The position numbers were made by a program, and so were the translations under genes. The notes beneath the pieces are model-generated. The model ran no database searches. It had not been told where the DNA came from and saw only the letters and a program-made list of their open reading frames with translations. From a virus, in the IMG/VR virus record IMGVR_UViG_3300027800_000347, positions 1 through 64,000 of that record: DNA of 64,000 bases. The stretch is one strand, 5' to 3'. Of the stretch, positions 47,015-53,794 are shown in pieces (the stretch's first letter is position 1; each line of letters begins with the position of its first letter).

Positions 47015-47211
47015 CCATGGACCATTTTTCCGACTTCGCCACCATGCCGCCTCCGGCCGCCGTGCTGGTCAAGCACCTATGCCCGGCGTGCGGCAAACTG
47101 ATCGAAGAGTCGGAACCCAAATTTGCCCGCATCGTCTGCCCGAGATGCAAGCAGCGCATCGTTTTCAGGGGGGGCGTGGCCGTCGAACATCGGCCCAGAC
47201 GCCGACAGTAA
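47011..47211 (+). CDS. Com-like zinc-finger protein
   Basis: A 66-aa protein with LCPACGKLIEESEPKFARIVCPRCKQRIVF (about 23-52), the two-CxxC layout of Mu Com, which activates translation of the mom DNA-modification gene by binding its mRNA. The short basic tail RPRRRQ supports RNA binding. No mom homologue is visible; the target here is unknown. Confidence 0.65.
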   Translation: MTMDHFSDFATMPPPAAVLVKHLCPACGKLIEESEPKFARIVCPRCKQRIVFRGGVAVEHRPRRRQ

Positions 47212-47298
47212 CCGCGCCCCGTCCCGTCGCGCCCCGGAGCCTCTTGAAGGCCGGAGGGCCTGGAACAACCAGGAACTTCCGCCCAAGGAGGCCCAAAA

Positions 47299-48669
47299 AT
47301 GTCCACCGACATCGCCAAATCCAAGCGCGTCAAAGTCTTTGCCGTTCCGGAGGTGACTCCCGGGACCCTCGTTTTTCCCTCCGCCGAGCACTTCATTTGC
47401 CCGGCCGGGGAGCCGTCGCTGAACCAGGTCCCCACCTACACGGATTCCAAAGAACTGGCCGACACCCTGGACGTGCTTGACCAGTTCCCGGATGCCATGC
47501 CCCCGGCAGAGTTCTCGCTTCCCATGTACCTGCGCATGGCCGGTTCCGGCACCGCCCCGCAGGGCGACATCCTTTTCCAGTCCATGCAGGGCAGCAAGCA
47601 GGAATCAGGGGCCGTGACCGCCGCCGTCAACGCCGTGGCCGGGATCGACGCCGATGACGTGACCATCCCCTACGATACCGTCGCTGGCGGAGAGCTCCCC
47701 CCGGCGGGCGTCATCCAGATCGGGGCCGAGAAGATCCGTTACGCCGCCAAGTCCGCGACCAACTTCACCGGTTGCACGCGGGGCTACGCCGGGACCACCG
47801 CTGCGTCGGCGCTGGATGACGCAAGCATCACCTTGCTTTCCCAGATCTACAAGCAGGCCACGGCAAGCCCGTCGTGCTCCCTGTGGATCATGCGGGATTG
47901 GTTCATCCTGTTCTGCTCGGGCGTCACGGTCAACAACGCTGGCGCCGGACTCAAGAACGAGGACGCCATCCTGTTCAACCTCAAGGGCCAGGGCATGCGC
48001 ATGGGGTGGGCCGGGCAGTCCGCCTTGACCGAAGGTGCGTCGGCTGCAGCCACGCAGATCGTGGTTGCGAACGCCAAGATGTTCACCGTCGGCGCGCGCA
48101 TCCAGAACGTGACCAAGGGGGCCAATAACGCCGGGGCTGGCTTTGCGGTCACGGCCGTGAACGTGGCCACCAAAACCTTGACCCTGTCCACGGCCGTTCC
48201 GTCCGGAGGGTGGGCCGAGAACGACGTGATTCGCGGCTACCTGCCCGACGCCACACCCATCGGAACGGCCGTCAAGTGCCGGGACACCAAGGTTTACATC
48301 GGAGGCGTCGAGGGGCGTATTCGCTCCACCGACCTGACCATCGACGTGCCGAAGACCTACCTGACGGATGTGATCGGGACCCAGTACCCCGAAGAGTACG
48401 TCGAGGACACCCGCAAGATCACCACCAACCTGAACGTCTACTTCAAGAAGGCCGACGCCGAGAAGTTCTATGCGGGCTTCAACGGCGAGGAAACCACCGT
48501 CGAGTTCATCCTTGGCGACACGCCCGGCTACAAGTGCAGCCTGTTTTACCCCCGGGTCAAGCTCACCATGCCGACCCTTCGGTCCGAAGGGCCGACCGCC
48601 GTCCTTGAAATCCCCGTGACCGCGCTCGGCACGGCTGGCGAGGACTCTTTCTACATGTGCCTGGAATAG
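47299..48669 (+). CDS. Major tail tube protein
   Basis: A 456-aa protein starting MSTDIAKSKRVKVFAVPEVTPGTLVFPSAEHF, the typical opening of long tail-tube proteins in this phage type, with beta-rich tube domains at both ends and an inserted Ig-like middle (about 215-320, ASAAATQIVVANAKMFTVGARIQ). It polymerises around the tape measure. AAGGAGG precedes the start. Confidence 0.85.
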   Translation: MSTDIAKSKRVKVFAVPEVTPGTLVFPSAEHFICPAGEPSLNQVPTYTDSKELADTLDVLDQFPDAMPPAEFSLPMYLRMAGSGTAPQGDILFQSMQGSKQESGAVTAAVNAVAGIDADDVTIPYDTVAGGELPPAGVIQIGAEKIRYAAKSATNFTGCTRGYAGTTAASALDDASITLLSQIYKQATASPSCSLWIMRDWFILFCSGVTVNNAGAGLKNEDAILFNLKGQGMRMGWAGQSALTEGASAAATQIVVANAKMFTVGARIQNVTKGANNAGAGFAVTAVNVATKTLTLSTAVPSGGWAENDVIRGYLPDATPIGTAVKCRDTKVYIGGVEGRIRSTDLTIDVPKTYLTDVIGTQYPEEYVEDTRKITTNLNVYFKKADAEKFYAGFNGEETTVEFILGDTPGYKCSLFYPRVKLTMPTLRSEGPTAVLEIPVTALGTAGEDSFYMCLE

Positions 48670-48761
48670 CCCAAACGCGGGCCGGATAGGGCGCGCGCCC
48701 GACAAGCGGACACCCCGGCCGCTTCCGGCCCGCACAAATCGGGGACCAAGGGGAAATTATC

Positions 48762-49124
48762 ATGAAGTTTTCGCTCAAGCCGAAGCAGCGCACCATCCGG
48801 GTTGTGTCCGCCCCGGGCGTCAAGTGGGCCGTCGTGCCCATGACCACCACCGAGGAGACGGAACTGGCGCGCGGATACCAGGAGTACGACGCCCGCACCA
48901 AGACCTATCAGCTCAAGGATTTCCCGGGCTTCCTGAAGGCCAAGGCCCGCCAGGTCATCCGGGGCTGGTCCGGTCTGCCCGGCGACGACGGCAAGGACAT
49001 CCCGTACTCGACGGCGGCCCTTGAGGCCATGTGCGAGATGCACAGCGGCGTCATCACGGAAGTGCTGGCCGAGTCCGGCCGCGCCGACGCCATCGAGGCC
49101 GAGGCCGACGAAAAAAACTCCTAG
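48762..49124 (+). CDS. Tail assembly chaperone G
   Basis: A 120-aa acidic protein (MKFSLKPKQRTIRVVSAPGVKWAVVPMTTTEETELA...) between tail tube and tape measure, the lambda gpG position. It ends GAAAAAAACTCCTAG, with the slippery heptamer A-AAA-AAC in frame just before the stop, so a fraction of ribosomes should shift -1 into the downstream frame. Confidence 0.8.
   Translation: MKFSLKPKQRTIRVVSAPGVKWAVVPMTTTEETELARGYQEYDARTKTYQLKDFPGFLKAKARQVIRGWSGLPGDDGKDIPYSTAALEAMCEMHSGVITEVLAESGRADAIEAEADEKNS
49112..49118 (+). promoter_or_regulatory. -1 programmed frameshift site
   Basis: A-AAA-AAC in the zero frame of the chaperone gene, two codons before its stop. After the shift the ribosome reads CTC CTA GCG TGG into the T frame. 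Confidence 0.8.
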
Positions 49125-49480
49125 CGTGGTGTGAGCGGGTCAAGCCGGGGGGGCAGGAGGCGACGCAGGATGAATGCTTCGACATCTACAACAACTCCCC
49201 TCCCTGCGAGACATGCCCACGCCGCGAGATTTGCGAGGCCGACCTTTTCCCGACCAACGCCCTGGCCTGGAAGGTCTGGCGAATACTGAGCGAGTTTGAC
49301 CGCCCCATGGGGGCCATGGGCGGGGCAGGACACATCCCGTCCAAGGTGGTCCGGGAAGAGGTCCAGGCCTTGGGCGGCACAGAACGGGACTTCGAGAAGG
49401 TGCTCTTGATCGAACGCACGCTGTACCCGGCCCTGGTCGAAGCCTGGGAGGCCGCCAGGGAAGCCAAGAAGAAAAAATAA
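49118..49480 (+). CDS. Tail assembly chaperone T part (made as G-T fusion)
   Basis: The downstream frame entered by the -1 shift encodes 120 residues: LLAWCERVKPGGQEATQDECFDIYNN, a possible zinc site CETCPRREICEAD, then a helical ERDFEKVLLIERTLYPALVEAWEAAREAKKKK. It has no start codon with a ribosome site of its own, as expected for gpGT-type fusions that bring tube subunits to the tape measure. Confidence 0.75.
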   Translation, partial: LLAWCERVKPGGQEATQDECFDIYNNSPPCETCPRREICEADLFPTNALAWKVWRILSEFDRPMGAMGGAGHIPSKVVREEVQALGGTERDFEKVLLIERTLYPALVEAWEAAREAKKKK

Positions 49481-49606
49481 GCCGGGCGGTTGCGCGCCGC
49501 CCGCAAAATTTCCGGCCAAGCAGCATCGGCCGAGGATCTTTGAAAACCGAGTATGTGTGGATGCGGAAGGGGGGCCGGAATGGACCGGTCCCCCTTGGAC
49601 CACATG

Positions 49607-50005
49607 TTATTCTTGAAGCTGCCGCAGCAACTGCCGGGCTCCTGCCGCCAAGAATCCGGAGCGGGTCATACCCTCATGCTTGGACTTCCGGTCTATCTCG
49701 GAAAGCAGCTTTTGGCTGATTGAGACACTAATGCGAACCGGGGCCGGGTCTGCCTCGTTTCTCGGCGCCGGGACCAGGGCCAGGAATCCGCCGGAAGGAA
49801 CGGAGATGCCCGACAACGGCGACGGCGCGGGGACATCCTCCCCGTTTGAGCGCATAAGGCCCAAATATCCGTCCATGGCGTCCACGGCCATGGCCATGGC
49901 CTCGTCCTCGGTATCCCCCTCGGTAAAGCATCCCGGGAGATCAGGGAACGAGACCACGAATCCCCCTTTTTCGTTTCGCTCGAAAATCGCGGGGTACGCT
50001 TTCAT
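49607..50005 (-). CDS. hicB: HicB-type antitoxin
   Basis: A 132-aa protein with a degenerate RNase-H-like HicB domain (MKAYPAIFERNEKGGFVVSFPDLPGCFTEGDTEDEAMAMAVDAM, 1-48) and a C-terminal ribbon-helix-helix (APVRISVSISQKLLSEIDRKSKHEGMTRSGFLAAGARQLL) for operator binding. It follows the HicA gene on the same strand; the longer upstream reading frame is not used because AAAAGGAG lies before the 50005 start. Confidence 0.92.
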   Translation of the reverse strand: MKAYPAIFERNEKGGFVVSFPDLPGCFTEGDTEDEAMAMAVDAMDGYLGLMRSNGEDVPAPSPLSGISVPSGGFLALVPAPRNEADPAPVRISVSISQKLLSEIDRKSKHEGMTRSGFLAAGARQLLRQLQE

Positions 50006-50074
50006 ATCCGATGCTCCTTTTATATTTTTCATCCGGCCAGGGGGACGGCGGGGGTTGTTGCCCCCGCCCCCTCT

Positions 50075-50266
50075 CTACCTAAGCCCCGTCCCCGCTTGCC
50101 TCTCTATTTTCTTCACGAGGTCTATGCTTAGGTCTTTTGCTGGATGTTTTACGGTCACTTTTCCGGGTTTCTCTGGGTGCTCGAAGTGGTGGTGGTCCCC
50201 CTTCGCGTTTTTCAACACCCACCCGGCCGCCTTGAGCCTCTTGATGATTTCCGTGCTGCTTGGCAT
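50075..50266 (-). CDS. hicA: HicA-type toxin
   Basis: A 63-aa double-stranded-RNA-binding-fold ribonuclease: MPSSTEIIKRLKAAGWVLKNAKGDHHHFEHPEKPGKVTVKHPAKDLSIDLVKKIERQAG. The catalytic His lies in GDHHHFEHP and the rest matches HicA closely. GGAGG precedes the ATG and its own promoter lies at 50295-50323. Confidence 0.92.
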   Translation of the reverse strand: MPSSTEIIKRLKAAGWVLKNAKGDHHHFEHPEKPGKVTVKHPAKDLSIDLVKKIERQAGTGLR

Positions 50267-50294
50267 ATCCTCCTTCCCGTTCGTCGTTGAAAGT

Positions 50295-50323
50295 AAAGTA
50301 CGCATTTTTTGTGTAGTTGTCAA
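50295..50323 (-). promoter_or_regulatory. hicAB promoter
   Basis: Minus-strand -35 TTGACA, 17-bp spacer, -10 TACTTT. A 9-bp inverted repeat (GCATTTTTT at 50302 / AAAAAATGC at 50336) spans the promoter and may be the HicB operator. Confidence 0.75.
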
Positions 50324-50346
50324 CAAAAAATGTATAAAAAATGCAC

Positions 50347-50370
50347 AAAAAAGCCGCCCCGAAGGGCGGC
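50347..50370 (-). terminator. Rho-independent terminator of antirepressor operon
   Basis: Minus-strand GCCGCCC-TTCG-GGGCGGC followed by six T. It separates the antirepressor operon from hicAB. Confidence 0.85.
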
Positions 50371-50396
50371 CTTGAGAGATTTCGGGGCTTCCCCGG

Positions 50397-50564
50397 TCAT
50401 TCTCTTTGGTTTTCGGTTCTGGCCTCGCGCGAGGCTTGGCGCAGAACGCGCCGAACTTCCATCATCCCATAGGCCACGGCCTTGGCCGATCCGGGCACGA
50501 TCTGTTCCATGGTTTCCAGGGTGAGCGGGGCCTTGCCGACGATGCGGTAGTCTGTGCGCGTCAT
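50397..50564 (-). CDS. Small hypothetical protein after antirepressor
   Basis: A 55-aa protein (MTRTDYRIVGKAPLTLETMEQIV ...) with a strand, a helix and an Arg-rich helical tail. GGGGG lies seven bases before this ATG; another ATG six bases upstream is too close to it. It is the last gene before the terminator. Function unknown. Confidence 0.5.
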   Translation of the reverse strand: MTRTDYRIVGKAPLTLETMEQIVPGSAKAVAYGMMEVRRVLRQASREARTENQRE

Positions 50565-50576
50565 GGTCATGCCCCC

Positions 50577-51605
50577 TTATCCCTTTACCAGCAGCCGCCA
50601 CGCGGCGGCCATGCCGTGGATGCCGTCGGCAAGCGCCCGAAGCGCGAGGTGCGCGTTGTCGCCAGCCGTGCGCATCATCTCCCGCGAGGGCTTGATAACC
50701 TCATCGAAGAAGTTGCCCACGTTCGAGGCGCGGCGCTCGTGGAACGGCGCATAGGCGGCCTTGTGGATGGCCAAGACCTCATCACGGAACGCCTCGTAGG
50801 CCACGCAGGCGCGGTGTTCGAGCTTGTTCCAGGCCTCATCCGTCTCGGGCAGATTGCCGTAGAATCGGGCGTAGTCGCGCAGGGTCACGGTATCGCTTCC
50901 CGGCGGCAGGGCCTTCTGGGGTTCACCCTCAATGGCCAGGGCGTTCTTGACGGTCATAGCCACGATGTACTCCACGGCCTCGGGGAACTGCCCGGCCGGA
51001 ATCTGATCGTACTTGGCGACCTTGAAGCGGTTGTGGACGCGCGACCAGATTTGCGCCCGGATGCGCCCGATGGCCTCCTTCGGAAACGCCGAGGACTTGG
51101 CCGCGACGATGTTTTGAAGCTCTTGCTGTTGGGCCGGGGCCAGGGGGCCGGTGGGGAGGGCGGCCTGGGCCACCTGATACTGCCCGGTCCTACGGATCGC
51201 CGGGATGACCTCCGAGGCAATCCAGTTCGTGAAGCGGTCGGCCTCGGGCTTGTTTGAGCGGAAGGCCAGCTTGTAGACGGCGGGTTCGGAGATGAGGGAA
51301 ATCGCCCCGCGCAAGCCGCCTTTTTTGGGGTGCGGAGATTCCGACCCGCAAGTTTTTGGGATGTCGTTTTGCGACACCCCAGGAGTACGGGCCGGGAGCT
51401 TCCCTACCCGCTTCCAGTCCTCTGGAACTGAGCGAAGCGTATTCCCGCTCCACGTCAGTCCAAGCGCGGCGCAAACGTCCTTGGCGACGAACCAGGGGAA
51501 GAAGTCGTCTTTCACGGTCCTGATGTTGTGCCCCTCGAAAACGAACGGGGGCAGGACGGGCGCGTTGCCCGTGACGGTGGGATCGGTTACAATGGCTTCA
51601 GCCAT
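50577..51605 (-). CDS. BRO-type antirepressor (Ant-like)
   Basis: A 342-aa protein with an N-terminal BRO-N domain (FEGHNIRTVKDDFFPWFVAKDVCAALGLTW ... LISEPAVYKLAFRSNKPEADRFTNWIASEVIPAIRRTGQY, about 23-142) and a C-terminal ORF6C/P22-AR-like region (LAPAQQQELQNIVAAKSSAFP ... RIRAQIWSRVHNRFKVAKYDQIP, about 153-205). Such antirepressors bind and inactivate phage repressors. It follows an RHH gene on the same strand, as ant follows arc in the P22 immI region. Confidence 0.88.
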   Translation of the reverse strand: MAEAIVTDPTVTGNAPVLPPFVFEGHNIRTVKDDFFPWFVAKDVCAALGLTWSGNTLRSVPEDWKRVGKLPARTPGVSQNDIPKTCGSESPHPKKGGLRGAISLISEPAVYKLAFRSNKPEADRFTNWIASEVIPAIRRTGQYQVAQAALPTGPLAPAQQQELQNIVAAKSSAFPKEAIGRIRAQIWSRVHNRFKVAKYDQIPAGQFPEAVEYIVAMTVKNALAIEGEPQKALPPGSDTVTLRDYARFYGNLPETDEAWNKLEHRACVAYEAFRDEVLAIHKAAYAPFHERRASNVGNFFDEVIKPSREMMRTAGDNAHLALRALADGIHGMAAAWRLLVKG

Positions 51606-51689
51606 GGCGGAAACCTCCGGTGGTTTCGGTTGTGGTTAGGCCCTGGTCGGAAGGTGCGAACTTCTGGCTGGGGCCGTTTCATCGCCTCG

Positions 51690-51845
51690 TCAGTTCTTTT
51701 TTCTTTCTTCCTCCTCTAAGAGACGGTTCAGGCACCCGACGAACAGGCCCTTAACGGTCGTGTCTCTCTCAACCGCCAGCAGCTTGATTCGTTTGTGAAA
51801 ATCCTTGTCAAGCCTGATCGTTATGCTGGTTTTTCCCTTGTCCAT
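51690..51845 (-). CDS. Arc/Mnt-like ribbon-helix-helix repressor
   Basis: A 51-aa RHH protein: MDKGKTSITIRLDKDFHKRIKLLAVERDTTVKGLFVGCLNRLLEEEERKKN, covering the strand, two helices and the turn. It would control the antirepressor gene downstream. The start is at 51845 rather than 51887 because the promoter lies between these two positions. Confidence 0.85.
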   Translation of the reverse strand: MDKGKTSITIRLDKDFHKRIKLLAVERDTTVKGLFVGCLNRLLEEEERKKN

Positions 51846-51847
51846 GC

Positions 51848-51881
51848 GTATTGATGTATTGATTTGTTGCCGGGTTGTCAA
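51848..51881 (-). promoter_or_regulatory. Promoter and operator of RHH/antirepressor operon
   Basis: Minus-strand -35 TTGACA (51876-51881), 17-bp spacer, -10 TACATC (51853-51858), with the ATG seven bases after the -10, implying a leaderless or nearly leaderless message. A direct repeat ATCAATAC-ATCAATAC overlaps the -10, as expected for cooperative RHH dimers. Confidence 0.7.
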
Positions 51882-51970
51882 CCCCAAATTTTGGCCCGCT
51901 CAAAAAAAGTCAAGAAGAATTTGCCACCAGCAAAATCTTTGCGTACCTCCGAACAAAAAGGAGATACGAC

Positions 51971-52597
51971 ATGGAAATAGACGGGTTGCGCGACGCCATA
52001 GAATTTTTCCTGCTCCACCTGGATCGGCTCCACCCCCAAGACAAGGGGATGGCCATGACTGTTTTGATCGGCGAAGGAACAGGGGTTCTCCCCGAGGCGG
52101 CGATAGATGAAATTTGCGAGAAACCGGCCACTGTGCGCGCCCCTGATTTTTATGATGACTCTGGGCGGCCAAGGCTTCGCATAAAGACTATCGTCCAAAT
52201 GACAGGGCTAAACCATGAATATTTTCTTCGTGAGTTAGAGGGCGGGCTAAATGAAAATTTTGTCGATGCCCTTGACTTTATCTCATTGAATAAAGAGAAT
52301 TTCGTAAAGGGGAATGGGGACAAGCGAGTCTTTCAGTCGGCCCATGCAGCAATAATTGATTACGGCCCGCCCAAGGTTCTTCAAGCATTTAGAGAGAAAT
52401 TCAGAGAAGTGTTTGGCCAGATACCATTTGACTACATTGATGAAAATGGCGAGGAATACATTACAACGGAGACATTAGCGAGATTCATGGGCGTCGCGGT
52501 GGAAGAAGTTAAAGAGAGTGCGGAAGAGGCTGTAAAGCTTGGGCACGCGAAAACTGTAACGATCCCCCCAGACCCAGAGGACGGGACAGTGCATTAA
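51971..52597 (+). CDS. Unknown accessory protein (208 aa)
   Basis: Starts MEIDGLRDAIEFFLLHLDRLHP after AAAGGAG. An acidic protein of moderate AT-richness with several helices and a terminal helical pair (TTETLARFMGVAVEEVKESAEEAVKLG) that resembles an HTH. It is divergent from the RHH/antirepressor operon and alone on its strand, with a weak promoter candidate TTGCCA-17-TACCTC at 51921. No known family; it may be a lysogenic cargo gene or a counter-regulator. Confidence 0.5.
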   Translation: MEIDGLRDAIEFFLLHLDRLHPQDKGMAMTVLIGEGTGVLPEAAIDEICEKPATVRAPDFYDDSGRPRLRIKTIVQMTGLNHEYFLRELEGGLNENFVDALDFISLNKENFVKGNGDKRVFQSAHAAIIDYGPPKVLQAFREKFREVFGQIPFDYIDENGEEYITTETLARFMGVAVEEVKESAEEAVKLGHAKTVTIPPDPEDGTVH

Positions 52598-52615
52598 AAA
52601 ACCCGCCGAAGCGGG
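52596..52615 (-). terminator. Rho-independent terminator
   Basis: Minus-strand CCCGC-TTCG-GCGGG followed by six T. It ends the leftward antitoxin-like / membrane-protein unit and sits at the end of the convergent 51971 gene. Confidence 0.75.
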
Positions 52616-52646
52616 CTTGTGGCTGAACGATAGCGCAGGTCATTCC

Positions 52647-52817
52647 CTAAAGGCCAAGTTCGGCCTTGATCTTTTCCCAGGGGACAAATTCCATTTCTTC
52701 GGGCTGGGCGTTTTCGATAGCCCGAAGATCCTCGGCATCTTCTGCCAGGAAAGTATCGGCTTCGTGAGGATGCTCGTCAATGACGAGAAATACGCTTTTT
52801 TCAGGTGCTGGACTCAT
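52647..52817 (-). CDS. Orphan antitoxin-like protein
   Basis: A 56-aa acidic protein: MSPAPEKSVFLVIDEHPHEAD ... PEEMEFVPWEKIKAELGL. The C-terminal VPWE.IKAELGL motif is typical of RelB/ParD-family antitoxins that wrap RelE-type toxins. No toxin gene is adjacent; instead it follows the zinc-ribbon membrane-protein gene. No good ribosome site precedes the ATG, so it may be a decaying antitoxin. Confidence 0.45.
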   Translation of the reverse strand: MSPAPEKSVFLVIDEHPHEADTFLAEDAEDLRAIENAQPEEMEFVPWEKIKAELGL

Positions 52818-52897
52818 GATGAACCCGTAATCCTCGGGCAGTTGACAGTCAAGGGAAAAGCCCCGCGAGAAATCCACGGGGCTATGGGCCAGGGGCT

Positions 52898-53452
52898 TCA
52901 CCGGGCCTGAACAGCTCCCGTGACTTCGCAAATTGTTGTCGCCACCTGAGAATGAATAAACCCCATGTTAAATTTATCAATCACCTTTGGTTCTTTTGGG
53001 TAAAAAGTATCATAAATTGTCCTGGTGTTTGAGTCTATCTCCGTTCCGCTTTTTGCTTTATGCACGCATTTTATTGTGACGTCTTTCACTGGGTATTTGT
53101 TGTAGTTTGTGATTTCAACTGTAATGACAAGTATTGAATCAAGCGCACTCGGATCAAGTGAATTTTTCGTAATTTTCACAAGTTCGTAAGGCTTTCTTTG
53201 CGGTTCTTCTTTAGCCGCGCCTTCGCTGCCTACCGTCGTATTTTGCTTTGTTCGCGGCCCAAGAACATTTGCCAAGATAAACCCAAGCGCGACAAAAAGC
53301 GCGAATCCAAGTAGCAGCCGTTGCAGGCACCCCATTTTCTTTTTTTGTATGGGTTGCGAAGAATTTTTAGCAATCGACATTCCGCAGTGCGGGCACGATG
53401 CCGCCTTATCAGAAATCTCCTTGCCACATTCAGGGCAGTCTACCAAGGACAT
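52898..53452 (-). CDS. Zinc-ribbon single-pass membrane protein
   Basis: A 184-aa protein: a rubredoxin-like zinc ribbon at the N-terminus (CPECGKEISDKAASCPHCG, about 6-24), a basic linker, one transmembrane segment (about 42-62, LLLGFALFVALGFILANVL), then a C-terminal beta-rich domain (SILVITVEITNYNKYPVKDVTIKCVHK), probably outside the cytoplasm. AT-rich relative to flanking tail genes. AAGGAG precedes the ATG. Such proteins are common as prophage cargo and could modify the envelope or act in superinfection exclusion. Confidence 0.7.
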   Translation of the reverse strand: MSLVDCPECGKEISDKAASCPHCGMSIAKNSSQPIQKKKMGCLQRLLLGFALFVALGFILANVLGPRTKQNTTVGSEGAAKEEPQRKPYELVKITKNSLDPSALDSILVITVEITNYNKYPVKDVTIKCVHKAKSGTEIDSNTRTIYDTFYPKEPKVIDKFNMGFIHSQVATTICEVTGAVQAR

Positions 53453-53483
53453 TCCGTAACTCCTTAACAAGAGAGGGTTTCGC

Positions 53484-53693
53484 ATGCAGTCCGTAACCGT
53501 TGAAATCGACGCCACCTACGCAATGAACCTGATGGATCGCATCCGGGACCACACCGCAAAGGCAAAAATGCACGGCGTTTCGGATGAATACCTTGGGGAA
53601 GAGCAAGAATTGCTGCTGGAAATGATTCACCTCTCCCTTCGGCTCATTGGGGCCACGGTAAAGCCGAAAACGCCCAAAGGGGACGCCAAGTAA
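53484..53693 (+). CDS. Small hypothetical protein before tape measure
   Basis: A 69-aa helical protein (MQSVTVEIDATYAMNLMDRIRDHTAKAK ...) with a good GAGAGGG ribosome site. It starts divergently from the membrane-protein gene. Probably a cargo or tail-region accessory; no family recognised. Confidence 0.55.
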   Translation: MQSVTVEIDATYAMNLMDRIRDHTAKAKMHGVSDEYLGEEQELLLEMIHLSLRLIGATVKPKTPKGDAK

Positions 53694-53794
53694 CACTCCG
53701 CCCCTCTTTCCCCGCCCCGATATCAGAAACATGATCTGACGGGCAACCCTCCGCATCCACGCATTCTCGGTTTTCGCCAACAAGGGAGACGAGA

